From Spisula solida (lineage: Eukaryota > Mollusca > Bivalvia > Venerida > Mactridae): a stretch of DNA of 64,000 nt. This document shows positions 13,101 to 24,220 of the stretch, piece by piece. The notes beneath the pieces were generated by a model. That model was not told the DNA's origin. It saw nothing but the letters and a program-made list of their open reading frames with translations, and did no database searches. How positions within the stretch are numbered: the first letter of the stretch is position 1; each line of letters opens with the position of its first letter. A program made the position numbers and the translations under genes. The stretch is taken from NCBI GenBank assembly GCA_947247005.1, contig OX365955.1, forward strand, positions 3,234,001 through 3,298,000, written 5' to 3'.

Positions 13101-16100
13101 GTAAACCTATTGTTCTTTGGTACTATAACATGCTTGAGGTTGATCTTTTGGTTGGTATGTTTGTGAGTTTTTTGTTCGTGCTATTTCCCTGTAACCACTG
13201 ATTGGATTGCAATCAATTCTGAAGGGTCAATTCTGAAACGCTTTTCAGAGATGAACTGGTTGGTAGCCCTGAGGTAGTGTAGTGTTTATCGGTGCTATAT
13301 ATATACACCGGGCATGTTAAAGTCCCATTATGCCTTAAATGACTATTTCTAAAAAGGAATAACTTGGTAACCTATCTGCAGAATGATGCATTTCGAGAAC
13401 TTTAGTGGAGTCACAAAGGTGTAAAACACCATAAGATGGTGGAACACAAAATAAAGCCTCCAGTTGGTTTGTAAACAAAATAACAAAATGTAAACAATAA
13501 ATGCATAATTTAAAGTCTAAGGGGAGCAACTCTTGCAAAATTAGTATTTTGTCATCCATACATTTTACTATATGTGATTTTTGGCATACTATTTCGACAA
13601 ATATAGCTGACATTCTGTCGTCAATTATAGGTCATTTGTGAAAAACATTCTTTTTCTTCGTATTTAGTCTTATTTACTGGATGATCGGGAAAAAAGTTTT
13701 GAGAGAAATAATGTGACTTTAAACAACAAAAGGTGTCTATTCAGAAAAAGTTATTATATTAATTATGCAACCTGATTCCTTGTATCACACAACTGTCTAT
13801 TCTCTCCAAGTCAAAGGTCATTTGGCAACCTGCCAGGGAAAAATCAGACAATCCCACACTCTATATGTGACAACTGTCTCAGTAGATTAATGCAAACAAA
13901 CAGCAACAAACTTCTCGAAATGCTTAGTACTGTCTGATGTTAGTGTTTCATTTTGGTACAAGTCCAGAGTCCCTAACTCATTAAATTTGCTTTGGTCTCA
14001 TTAAATTTTGGGAATACTTTATTTTATTTAGTCTTTGATTTTTAGCTCACCTATCACATAGTGACAGGGTAAGCTTTTGTGATCACTCTTCGTCCGTCGT
14101 CCGTCAACAATTGCTTGTGAACTCACTAGAGGTCACAGTTATGACCCAATCTTCATGAAACTTGGTCAGAATATTTGTCTCTATGAAACTGGGTCATGTG
14201 GTGTCAAAAACTAGGTCACTAGGTCAAATCTTAGAAAAAGCTTATGAACACATTAGAGGCAACAATTATGGCCCAATCTTCATGAAACTTGGTCTGAATG
14301 TTTGTCTCTATGAAATCTAGGTCAAGTGCAATATTGGGTCAACTGGGGTCAAAAATAGGTCACTAGGTCCAATCAAAGAAAAACTTTGTATAGGCACTAG
14401 AGGTCACAATTTGGTCTAATCTATCAAATTGAATATGGGTTATCTGATGTAAATAACAAGGTCGCTGGTTAGGACTATATGATAACCTTGTACATGCAAC
14501 TGACGCTGCATTAACTTGATTCTTTGGAGTTGTAAATGATTTCTTACGTCACCATGTGGGCCATCATGAACTATTACGACAGGTGTGCGATATGGGGCCC
14601 AATTTTTAATTCAGTGGGAAAGGTCTCATTGTTTTCAAAACCAAAATGAAACTCTGTAATAACGTTGTATATAAACTGTGAGAATTTGTTTTATTTCTAT
14701 CAAACAGGTTGGAGTACGAGTTTGTAGCCAAAGGTTATTTCTTCCACAAAGGAAAGATGAAAGTCACAGTATCCAAGTTATTTAAGGTATTGTGTATTTA
14801 TAAAAGCATTGCTGGATAGTCAAAACTTCATGGATTTCCAACGTATCAGGAGAGACAAATATCTGAATTTCTTGTTTTAAAACTAATTTGTTTACTTTTT
14901 AGCTCCACTATTCGTAGAATAAGGGGAGCTATTGCTGTCACTCGAGCATTGGCGTTGGCGTAATGCTTAATGTTAAAGTTTAGGTACAGGTTTTTTTAAC
15001 CTCCTATATTTCTAAAGTCCTTAGATATATTGCTTTAAAACTTTGCAAACTTGTTTGCCATCATGAGCCCAACCCATATACAGAAGTAGGTAACTCTATC
15101 AGGCATTTTGTTGAAATTATGCCCCCTTTTTCAACTTAGTGCAAATGTTAAAGTTTAGGCACAGGTTGATTAACCTCTAATATTTTCAAAGTGCATTCAC
15201 ATATTGCTTTGCATGCTTGTTCACCATCATGACCCCAACCCCTACACAGGGGTAGGTAACTCAATTAAGCATTTTGTTGAAATTGTACCCCCTTTTGGAC
15301 TTGGAAATGTTAAAGTTTAGGTACACTCTAATATTTTCAAAGTGCATTGATATATTGCTTTGATACTTTGCATACTTGTTCACCGTCATGACCCCAACCC
15401 CTAAACAGGAGTAGATAACTATTTAGCATTTTGTTGAAATTATGCCCCCTCTTGGACTTAGAAATGCTTATTTGTTCACCTTCATGACCCAGAGGACCTA
15501 CACATGCATTTTGTCAAAATTATCTCCCTCCGTCGACTTTGAAGCCCCAACCTCTACACAGCAGAGGGTAATGCTGCTGATATGAAGCATTATGTTTTGA
15601 ATATATAATGATTATACTATCCTAGCATGGCGCTGCGAATAGTGGAGCGCTCTGTTTGTGGACAGCTCTTGTTTATGCCCTGGCATCTACTGATGCAGGA
15701 TGCATATAGTGATTAATCTGTCCGTGAGTTCGTCAGTCTGTTTGTTCTTCCGTAAATGTTAACAAACTTTCAAGTTGTTGAAATTCAAAAATTCAAAGCC
15801 ATGTAACACTATCCAACATTTCTACAGAGTTATGGCCCCTGATTGACTTACCTAGTTCTTATTGACAAAGCTTCCACGGTGGCCTAAGCGTTTATTGAAC
15901 GCAGTCTTGTTTGCTTGAGAAATGTGGCAGTCAATCTAACAAATTTTTGTCTCACCATTTTCATTTACAGGGTTATTACAGGGTTATCATTTATGTATGA
16001 CAAAAAGTTACATTGTACATAATGTCCAATCATCATTTTTAGAGGGAGTTGAATTTTCCTGGATTTCGTTGTTGAACTCGACCACAAAATATAATCCCCA

Positions 16101-16821
16101 CGATAAATCAACCTCCGAAATACAGAACATGGGTTCACCATTCCATGCTTTGTAATCCACATATTTTGACCCCACGAAAATCAGTTTATTATCAAATTCA
16201 CGATATTTAATATCCACGAAAACATGTAATTGTACAGTATTTACATGTATTATAGGTGAATCAACCAGGTGATGTATCGAATGTAGATCCTTTAACCATG
16301 TCATGGTTGGTAGAACTTAGTGTTGTCGTGCCAACAGGTCAGGAACAAATTGGTGAAGACATGAAAAACTTTTCTGAGCAGCTGAAACCGTATCCTTTCA
16401 ATCATGTGACTTCTTATATCACTCATGTGAGTTATACCGATCATGTTTTAAGGGAGTTATGGCCTAAGTTTTGTCTGGGCTATTCCTCTGTGACCATTAG
16501 TTGGATTTCAATGAAAGTTTGCATTACTTACCATTTACATTACCAAGTCTAGTTGTACATATTGTCAGAGCACAATGGAGTCACTGTGTCAAGCAGTATG
16601 TAAGGTATTCATCTCATTCACCGATATTTCTCGTTTTCAGATCTACTGGTAATCTTCTTGCAAATTTCAGTATTTGTGACCTTAAATATTTCAGTATTCG
16701 TGATGTTAAATATTTCCGCATTACTGATTTTGAATTAGTACATTTCATCCTTAACATGATATTAAGTCTTGTTCAACTAGAGAAAGTGGATCATCGGCGA
16801 CTACAGCAGACAGGAACGTGA
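7066..16821 (+). CDS. MED18: MED18, Mediator head-module subunit 18 (complete, 7 coding exons)
   Basis: MED18 pairs with MED20 in the movable jaw of the Mediator head and helps contact RNA polymerase II in the nucleus. Coding exons: 7066-7102, 7791-7937, 12061-12127, 12974-13096, 14708-14786, 16256-16389, 16767-16821. They total 642 nt, giving 213 residues plus TGA; human MED18 is 208. All introns are GT/AG and split codons rejoin correctly (K at exons 2/3, W at 3/4, K at 4/5, P at 6/7). Family blocks seen: EYLLQG (19-24), HRLRGLCDN (36-44), HEMVF (55-59), WHLRY (84-88), EFVAKG (129-134), LVELSVVVP (169-177), EDMKNFSEQLKPLV (185-198). The start at 7066 is chosen because about a dozen residues before the GG match the family length; the frame stays open upstream to an acceptor at 7030, so a 5' UTR exon lies further upstream. 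The introns carry many repeats. Identity is seen directly; function is known from the family. Confidence 0.95.
7791..7937 (+). CDS. MED18: MED18 coding exon 2
   Basis: Acceptor gatacag, then GT completes the glycine codon begun in exon 1. Encodes the EYLLQG and HRLRGLCDN blocks. Donor ATCA|gtaagtac; this donor sequence recurs dozens of times in the minisatellite at 8340-10020. Confidence 0.93.
7990..8342. mobile_element. Truncated CAGGGTTCCCA element
   Basis: Left end matches the 5469 element (cagggttcccagggtcaggg, then similar sequence through ccatattttaccct). The match stops at about 8342, exactly where the minisatellite starts, so the right end was lost or overwritten. Confidence 0.65.
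8340..10020. repeat. Minisatellite in MED18 intron 2, unit about 22-30 bp
   Basis: About 60 imperfect units of type cagtaagtacagggttagtg + ggtgct. A block near 8416-8830 is repeated almost verbatim at about 8855-9265, showing segmental duplication inside the array. Long open frames on both strands here are products of the periodicity. The unit shares TCAGTAAGTACAGGGT with the MED18 exon 2 donor at 7935-7950. Confidence 0.9.
10840..10932. repeat. Foldback (long hairpin) element
   Basis: Imperfect arms from GATAGAAC (10840) through GTGTTG-ATATGGGATT to its complement ending GTTCTATC (10932), about 38 bp each with a short loop. Confidence 0.6.
10945..11467. mobile_element. CAGGGCTTGACACTAAC element, 5-bp target duplication, internal 4 x 53 bp array
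   Basis: Ends CAGGGCTTGACACTAAC and GTTAGTGTCGAGCCCTG; CAATT on both sides (10940-10944, 11468-11472). hAT-type ends. Non-coding. Confidence 0.8.
10978..11190. repeat. Four 53-bp tandem units, each a hairpin
   Basis: Units start at 10981, 11034, 11087 and 11140. Each contains GACCAGCA...TGCTGGTC, an 8-bp inverted repeat around cttataaaaca. Lies inside the 10945-11467 element. Confidence 0.85.
11675..11827 (+). mobile_element. tRNA-derived SINE copy
   Basis: A-box-like TGGCCTAGAGG (11685-11695) and B-box-like GGTGCGATCCC with a CCGGG/CCCGG arm (about 11722-11738). Anticodon stem and acceptor do not pair, so it is not a working tRNA. The tail segment gaactgctgaaagcagccct recurs at about 42213, marking a dispersed family. 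Ends in a T run, as RNA polymerase III units do. Confidence 0.65.
12061..12127 (+). CDS. MED18: MED18 coding exon 3
   Basis: Acceptor attacag; AG completes lysine, giving K-G as in the human subunit. It encodes a short polar linker and ends AGCTG|gtacg. Confidence 0.88.
12329..12638. mobile_element. ACAAGA-type element with GTCC repeat (reverse orientation)
   Basis: Starts tttttatgcccccgtatcg, contains (GTCC)n at about 12372-12428 and ends GCGTT-cataa-type hairpin (aagcgtttattgaacgc) then AGTCTTGT. A fragment of the same family lies at 12183-12260, others at 15672-15910 and 26290-26540. Confidence 0.65.
12372..12428. repeat. (GTCC)n microsatellite
   Basis: About 14 GTCC units with one GTTC interruption. 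Confidence 0.95.
12785..12905. mobile_element. SINE fragment (cctccacatgtggag family)
   Basis: Shares tcctccacatgtggagaagtt and tccaggaaaact with copies at 27100, 38270, 41640 and 55430. Confidence 0.5.
12974..13096 (+). CDS. MED18: MED18 coding exon 4
   Basis: Acceptor ctccag, donor TTCAA|gtaagt. Encodes HLRYVG, the GDK...LVRSCVDI block and the FLNEIGF helix end. Confidence 0.95.
13321..13718 (-). mobile_element. TTAA-flanked miniature element, copy 1
   Basis: Ends AGTCCCATTAT and ATAATGTGACT (near-perfect inverted repeats) flanked by TTAA on both sides (13317-13320, 13719-13722), as piggyBac/Kolobok-type elements are. 398 bp, in MED18 intron 4. An open frame on the minus strand from 13613 (MSAIFVEIVCQKSH...) is shared with copy 2 at 24829-25225. 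Confidence 0.7.
14042..14480 (+). mobile_element. Truncated pearl-like element
   Basis: TTTTTAGCTCACC end with the GTCAC hairpin and gtccgtcgtccgtc tract, then about two core units (aggtcac...cttggtc...); the ACAAGA/GGGCCC end is missing. Confidence 0.7.
14708..14786 (+). CDS. MED18: MED18 coding exon 5
   Basis: Acceptor aaacag, donor TTTAAG|gtattg. Encodes the EFVAKG block and a basic strand ending SKLFK. Confidence 0.95.
14899..15672. mobile_element. Tandem-cored element with AGCTCCAC end
   Basis: Starts tttttagctccactattcg, has about four diverged units of about 150-165 bp (ttaaagtttaggtacag...tgaccccaacccctacacag...gcattttgttgaaattatgcccc) and ends gtggagcgctCTGTttgtggACAGctcttgt. Same family in reverse at 25250-25905. 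It is directly followed by the element at 15673. Confidence 0.7.
15673..15910. mobile_element. ACAAGA-type element (reverse), GCGTT hairpin family
   Basis: tttatgccctggcatctactgatg start, gtccgtgagttcgtc tract and an end identical in layout to the 12329 element: aagcgtttattgaacgcagtcttgt. Confidence 0.65.
16256..16389 (+). CDS. MED18: MED18 coding exon 6
   Basis: Acceptor tattatag, donor AAACC|gtatcc. Encodes SWLVELSVVVPTG and the EDMKNFSEQLKP block. Confidence 0.95.
16767..16821 (+). CDS. MED18: MED18 coding exon 7 (terminal)
   Basis: Acceptor atattaag; T completes proline. It encodes LVQLEKVDHRRL and ends at TGA 16819-16821. No clear polyadenylation signal close by; AATAAA occurs near 17255 and 17534. 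Confidence 0.92.
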
Positions 16822-17823
16822 TGCTTGTACAAGCTGACTTTAAACTCAGGGGTCCTACTATTCCTGAATAATCAGAAATCCCGGAATGTTCCGGAAATCC
16901 GGATTTGCTGCACTAGAAAGAAGGAACTTCTGCAGAAGATAAAAGTTATTTGATGAAAAGTACTTATTATTGACAGAGTTATGGTCATTTGAAATATCAT
17001 ATGCTGAATTGTAACAATAGAACAATGTTTGAAACAGAGTTTTGGTGTAGGGGTGTATGCTTATGACACTAGAAACTGACTTGTGTAAATATTTCTGGAT
17101 TTGGCATTACTGTAAATACTGTTATTTTCGTGAGAGATTTATATTTGCTACTATTCACGAGGATATTGACACGCGAAATCGATATTGCAATACAAAGTCA
17201 GGAATTCAAAATTCTAGCGAACAAAAAAATCTTGAAATTTTCAGAAAGATCACAAAATAAAAGTTACGCAAAAATGAAGTTGTTTACAGTAAGCCTGAGT
17301 AGAGCCCCTGTATACTACACTGATGTATATTTACTTGTTGCCAGCATCAGAGCTTTGGACGACTTAAGACTGCAGTATAAGATTGTGTATACACTCGGGC
17401 GATTCACAGACATGTTGACATGCCCGTCATCTGGTATTCTGGGAGTCGAATTCTGGAGTTTTTTATGTTGATTTAAATTTATTATGTGTGCATTAATGTA
17501 AAGTTATAAAATTTCACAAGGACAAAAAATCGCAAATAAATTAAACAAATGCATAACTCAAGAAAATCTTACCTCTGAATTTCTGTACAGTAGACTGTAA
17601 AGTTCACTGATATAATTCTTTATGAAATAATCAAACTTGCGAATATAGGGAAAATGAATCCTTATAGTATGTAAAGAAGTACAGTATAACTAGTGTGTAC
17701 AGACTTTTTATTCAGGTCTGTCACTTGTATACAAACAGTGCAATATCATAAGACATAACTTTGTATTTTTATTGTTTTAAACATTTTATCACTGATATAG
17801 ATCCATAAGGGATATCTATGATT

Positions 17824-17901
17824 ACAAGAAGGCCCAAAGGGCCCTAGGTCGCTCACGGTTAAATTCTAGCGGCAGGTTGTCTATTCCGGTCGATTTTATA
17901 A
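17824..17901 (-). mobile_element. Fragment with ACAAGA plus GGCCC hairpin end
   Basis: ACAAGAAGGCCC...GGGCCCTAGGTCGCTCAC, the end of the pearl-like family, cut after about 80 bp by the next element. Confidence 0.55.
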
Positions 17902-18547
17902 ACAAGAGGATCATAGATCCTGGGGCGCTCACCTGCTAAGCATGGCCAAACTTTAAGCTTGACCTTAAGGTCATCAAGATAAACATTTTGACTAAACTTG
18001 ATGAAGGTTAAAGCAAAACTGAGGCATCCAGTGTTAAAAAGGTTTTGCTATTATTTGACATATTGACCTAGTTTTTTAGCCACATGACCCAACTTCAAAC
18101 GTGACCTTAAGGTCATCAAGATAACCAATTTGACCAAAGATGATGAAGATTAAAGCAAAAATATGGCCTCAAGGGTGTTAATAAAGTTTTTCTATTATTT
18201 GACCTATTGACCTAGTTTTTGACCCCACATGACCCAACTTCAAACTTGGCCTAAATTTCATTGAGATACAACTACTGATCAAGTTTGGTGAAGATCAAAG
18301 CAAAAATGTGGCCTTCAGAGTGTTAACAAGGTTTTCCAATTTTTTGACCTAGTTTTTGACCCCACATGACCCAACCTCGAACTTGGCCTAGATTTCATTG
18401 AGGTACAACTACTGACCAAGTTTGATGAAGATCAAAGCCAAATTGAAAGTACTAGAGTGTTAACGGTGAAAAGTTAACGGACGGACGACAGACAAAAAAC
18501 AATCACAAAATTTCACCTTGCCACTTTGTGGCAGGTGAGCCAAAAAC
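17902..18547 (-). mobile_element. Pearl-like element, GGATC hairpin family, copy 1
   Basis: Starts ACAAGAGGATCATAGATCC (AGGATC/GATCCT hairpin), four to five units of about 115-130 bp (accttaaggtcatcaagataa...ttgacctagtttttgacc), a gacggacgac tract and the end TTGCCACTTTGTGGCAGGTG with gagccaaaaa. Confidence 0.75.
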
Positions 18548-21500
18548 AATAGTGCTGTTTGCATTCCTGACATGAACAGCTAGCTGGTGACTTCACATTA
18601 ATCTGTTAGGCATTGACGTCACTGCAATCTAACGCCCTTCTTGTGACGTAGCTATTGTTAGTCTGTTTGAACATGACCCACCTTTGACGATTCCTGTTAG
18701 CAAAAAATTTAGTCTTTAGGCAACTAATGATCAATCAATTATCATTGGAATGTATTGCTTTGCCTCTTGCCTTCGTGACATCATTCAACATTCAAATAGC
18801 CATTTGACGTCGTTCACTGTCATTCCTGTACCTCGATCTGTTTAATATTTTACAATTCTTACACCAGCTTATTTGGTTGTGGCATAATCCTGACAAGATC
18901 GTGCTTGTTTTTATCCATTACACGGCTCAGATTTCCTCCTGCACGTGTTACATATGCTTCCTTTATAAATGACGCCATGGCTTCACAAAGACACGAAAAC
19001 ACAAATTGACCACTGAAATTTTGATACTTAAGTCATGACCGATATGTTAATTACATCACATACACATGCATACATTGCCATACAAGTAAAAATATTAGTA
19101 CCCTGAAAAACTTGCTTAACTTTATTTTTTCAGTATACATTCATGTGTGTCACATATTGTGTAATGTGTGTGATCTCTTTTATATGAATAAAATATGTCA
19201 ACCATGTGATAGTTCATTTCTTCTTTCAAGCGTCCCTCTCAGCCCATACATACATGTATTTCATATGGTGGCCGATTTACGCATAGTTTTGCTGTTTCGC
19301 CATATCAGAGCACAATGCCAAAAAGTGAAACTACAACATATTGGACTTTGGCGTATCTTCCTTTCCTCTCATGTAGTTGCTCGCATTTTCACATTGTTGT
19401 TGCAAAAATAGGACAAACAATATGACAGGAAAAATGTGTCGTATTTTCATATTACTTCTGTTATATTTTTTATTTTTTTGTTGTGCCTTTGTCGTGTTTT
19501 CCGCATGTTCACGGTAAATAATGTATATATAACCCTGCAAGTAATTAGATAATTAGATCTAGATTGTGGTCAAAATGCAACAATAAAATGTTCAAAAAGA
19601 AAATGCAAAAACCCGACAAAGTCAATTTTTTTCGTGTTTTTGCCTTGTTGCATTTTCGCTACAAAAAGCAAAGCTACCACAGATGTAATGTTAAAACATG
19701 ACACATTTCTAGCGTCGTATTGTCGCCGTTCGTTGGATTTTTTCTTGGAAAATGCTTTTTCATTGTCGTACAACCCCGTGTTGGTATCTCAAGGAAAATA
19801 TTGTCTATATTGAAATATCGTTGATGTAAATCTTCGACTCTCGGAAAGGGACGTACCATGATATTTTTTCACGCGCAATCAACCACTGGGGTGCATATCA
19901 AACTTTACCACAAGTTGGTTTTTTTTATTAACTTTATTCTATCATGTTACACAAGATTTAACTAAATCTATATAAACTATCTATAAAACAGACAACACAT
20001 AAAATATGAATAAATAAGTTTAACTTATAGGCCAAAAATACTGAAGACTTCATAGTTACTGACAACTTTTGGTTAATTTTTTGTTTACGCTATCAAAAAT
20101 ATGATGTACTCGTTAGAAAAATAATATCCATAGAGTGCCTATATATTTCCAGTATATTGAGCCATTTTGAAGTCTTCTTTATAAGCATATTGGTATATAA
20201 AAAGCCCTTGTACACAAAGGTCAGTATTCAACATGGAGTACAGTGTTTATTTTCTTTCACAATCCGAAATATTTGCTACGGGACGCTAATAAATAACGTT
20301 GCAAATTGAGATAAACAGACTGAATGATTTATAAAACAGGAACATATTTTCCAGTATCAACTTGATCCAAATCGGGAGAACCTTTGTGCACATGGGACTT
20401 GGTGATTATTGGAATAAATGCGAGATCGAGCGAGCTTGGAAACACTTAACAAAGCAAGATTAATTAAATACAATTAATACACAACTATATATACCACACC
20501 AATAAAAAACCTAGAAAAGTACAAGTTAAAAAATGCACCGTATGCTAAAAACTAAAAAAGGCACATTTACCTTATGAATCTATCCTTGTACCTCTAATCT
20601 ATATATCATGTATGTTTGTAGCAATTATACGATACACACGAATAATCAGTATATAGAATGTGTTAGTTGATAGAATGACTGGGTGTTACAAAACGAATCA
20701 GATCTACAAAAGTAGTGCATATTTTTGAGATTCTTTTTAGAGATTAAAATTTTCTTTTCCAAATACTTGTATTGCTGAAATTAACTGGAATTTGTTTTCT
20801 GTCAACATGATTTCAAATACAGAATAAAGCAAACTGCGTTGATAAAAAAGATTCAACAACAAACAATAACAGGAAAAAGTAGACAATCCTGACAATTTGC
20901 CCAAATATTATAGAAAACGCCCAAGAAAATACTATTAACAACCCCTCACCATTTCAACAGACAGTAAATATCTACAACAAAACTAACATCAGGCAAAAAT
21001 AAACAAGATGGATGATCACTAGAATAAAAGGGCCCGTGATGGGCGATCAAAAAATTACAAAACAGAATTTCTGTCATTTCAGCCCCTAGCATTGAGCCCT
21101 GAATTGCACACACTTGAACACCTTTCTAACATGAGTATATTGACAGACATTTACGACAACATTTTTCTAAATATAATTACATCAGAATCACATAGTGAGT
21201 GACATTGTAGGAAGAACTGTTGCGATTCCATCAGAAATTACGACAATTAGTTCATTGTTGTGGTCCTCAGTGCATCAACGTATAGAAACGCCAGATCAAG
21301 GTTAACATGTCAAGTAGAACCATTAATATCGAAGCATGTTACAAATGCACTTCTTTGATCTAGAAAATTTATCTATATTTTATCGTCAATATTGTATGAA
21401 TATTTTAGCGACTCATATTAAACATGCAGCATTAAATATGACAGAGCATTGATTTGGATTATAAGCAGAAATCAACAACAAAGGCAACACAAATTCAAGA

Positions 21501-22570
21501 TAAAATATATGACTGGCCAATTTATTGTTCTAAATTGCAATAATTTATACATTCAATAGTGAACATGTTGCTATATAATTCTTCCCTGAAACTATTTCTC
21601 TGGCAAGTAGATAACTGCGTTCAACAACACAAGAAGCTAAATCATATTACCATTCTGTCCCTTTAAATTTATTGACTTGTGTGCCATAGATTGGGAGAGC
21701 TAGGAAGTAATGAATTCAGTGTAATACAAGTTAAAGGTGAAGGAAAAATCAAAATAGAAGAGTTAAAGCACAAGTAATCGTAAGTTAAATGCATATTACA
21801 GAAAACACAGTAATACAAATATGTTGTGTATATACATGTTTATATATGTGAGAAGTATGCTGTATGTTTCTACGCTATGTAATACTCGGTATCGTAGACT
21901 AGACAAACAGGAAAATAATGGAATAGATCAATACAATGTCTGGCAGCCATTTTGGTTTCTGAATCATATAGTTACATGTATAACACTTCAAAATTACTGC
22001 CAACAATGATAATAGTTAAATGTGATCGGAAATTTTAATTAGTACTTCAATCTTTAGTTAACCAATTATTTCTCCTTTTAAGATTTATGTTCATTTAAAC
22101 AGGTTGTCGTATGCATGTACAAAGGTTCATAAAGACAGGTAAAAGTAAGTACAATTTATCCAAATACATACAGGCAAATATTAAATGCAATATAGTTATT
22201 TAAATATACATAAATATAATATATATACATAATTATAGACATAGATATTTTTTTCAGAAATGCAACTTTGAGGTAAACATGAAGCATCCAAACCATGGAA
22301 ATGATTAACAATGAAATATTTGAAATAAAAAAAAGTGTAAATTCCACAAAAACCAGGTTTTCTGTAAAGGCCCACAACTCTGCTAACATTGGCTTAAATC
22401 AAAACAACACCTAGTTGTTTCTCAAGGTAAATGGACGTATTAATTTTTTGCACTGGAGACACTATATCATGACCAAAATACTTTAGTAATTATCAATACA
22501 TTCGCCATTTATTCGATATCCAGAGGGCCAAAATTTGTCTTATCTGGAAATTTCTAGGATCAGTTCCAGT
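18548..22570. other. Long AT-rich stretch without a recognised gene
   Basis: No supported exon. CRE-type octamer TGACGTCA at 18614-18621 with tgtgacgtag at 18642. The part nearest 22.5 kb is probably tetraspanin 3' UTR or downstream flank; AATAAA complements (tttatt) occur near 20250, 21524, 21668 and 22509. Confidence 0.4.
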
Positions 22571-22805
22571 GTAGCAATACCAAGTGACTTTTGGCTACAG
22601 TTCCAAGTAGAAATTTATAAACACTGGAACAGATACGTTACGCTAAGGGGAACACAATTTGCCTTCCATGACATATAAGACCCTTTACAGCACCTGTGCT
22701 GTTTTGTCCGACACTCGGTAAAACCATGGACAATGCAAGTTTCACGGGGTACTGGGAAACAATTTCTACTTGGAACTGTAGCCAAAGGTCACGTGATATT
22801 GCTAC
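22571..22805. repeat. Large inverted repeat, 45-bp arms
   Basis: gtagcaataccaagtgac...ttccaagtagaaattt (22571-22616) pairs with aatttctacttggaa...gatattgctac (22761-22805), spacer about 145 bp. It lies downstream of the tetraspanin stop, perhaps in its 3' UTR. Confidence 0.8.
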
Positions 22806-23432
22806 CCTGAGTTAATATTCCCACGGAATAAACTTCTTCACTACATAACTTGACATACAAATTGTTCTGGACACAAGAATGTGACTCCTACTCAAGTAAC
22901 TGCCCTCCTTTTCCTTCAATTCATATCCTACATTTTATAAAACCTGGTTTAAGATAGAATAACGCCGACTGAGCAGAAAATATAAACACTTCATAGTTAG
23001 ATATAAACTTAACAACAGTAAACAGGTGATTAACCATTGAGGTAACCATATAGAACAACATCATTCAAACAGACAACACTAGCCTGAACCCTGTACAGAA
23101 TGCTAGAGCTTCGTGTCAACCATTCTGCTGAGAACACTTTTTAGTAGCAGAATAAACATAATTTATACAAACAAATGTTGTTAACAAGTCTAAATATAGC
23201 CATCATTAAATTGATAACAAAATTTCAAGCACTTAATAAGATTAAAGGCTTTAGAAGTAACTAATCTTAGAATGCAACCATCCCATTGGTTGATCTTAAC
23301 AAAACACTCAGAATCAACCAATCAGAGAATTCAGGTTTGTGTCTGGTCTACAAACTCACCCATAGATTTTCTTTTCAGGTAACTTGTCTAACATTAAATC
23401 AGTAATACAGAAAATGAATGCAATAAAAAGTT

Positions 23433-23975
23433 CAGGTATACCAGTCTAAGAATGAAATAAAACTGGTATATCAGTCTAAGAATGAAATAGAACTGGCATA
23501 TCAGTCTAAGAATGAAATAGAACTGGTATATCAGTCTAAGAATGAAATAGAACTGGTATATCAGTCTAAGAATGAAATACAACTGGGCAACCAGTCTAAG
23601 AATGAAATAGAACTTGGTAACCAGTCAAAGAATGAAATAGAACTGGTATATCAATCTAAGAATGAAATAGAACTGGGTAACCAACCTAAGAATGAAATAG
23701 AACTGGTATATCAGTCTAAGAATGAAATACAACTGGGCAACCAGTCTAAGAATGAAATAGAACTTGGTAACCAGTCAAAGAATGAAATAGAACTGGTATA
23801 TCAGTCAAAGAATGAAACGGAACTGGTATATCAAACTAAGAATGAAATAGAACTGGGTAACCAGTCGAAGAATGAGGGTAGAACTGGGTAACCAGTCGAA
23901 GAATGAGGGTAGAACTGGGTAACCAGTCTAAGAATGAGGGTAGAACTGGGTAACCAGTCTCGAAGAATGAAATAG
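23433..23975. repeat. 30-bp minisatellite downstream of the tetraspanin stop
   Basis: About 18 units agtctaagaatgaaatagaactggtatatc with variants (gggcaacc, gggtaacc, atgagggtag). It begins about 180 bases past the tetraspanin stop. Confidence 0.9.
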
Positions 23976-24157
23976 AACATGTTCGCTGATACCAAGCAAG
24001 TACTTACAACATTTACAAACATATAACAGCACAAACTGAGTAAAAACACTCAAGTACACACAAAGTATTAAACATGTCTGAGATGTTTTCAAGCGGTGGC
24101 CATGTTGTATTCGACAGAAGATGATTAATGGCTAGATGTTGTCCACAGTGAAATGTT

Positions 24158-24220
24158 TTAATATTTATCTTCCCTGTCCACTTGCCTACACAAACAGATG
24201 GCAACAACAATTCCAAATAT
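24158..24220 (-). CDS. Tetraspanin coding exon 8 (terminal)
   Basis: Acceptor atttcag, then IFGIVVAICLCR completes TM4 with a juxtamembrane cysteine, and a short charged tail ends at TAA (24160-24158). The assignment rests on phase 0, the family-typical hydrophobic-to-CLCR pattern and the total length. Confidence 0.9.
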   Translation of the reverse strand: MFGIVVAICLCRQVDREDKY

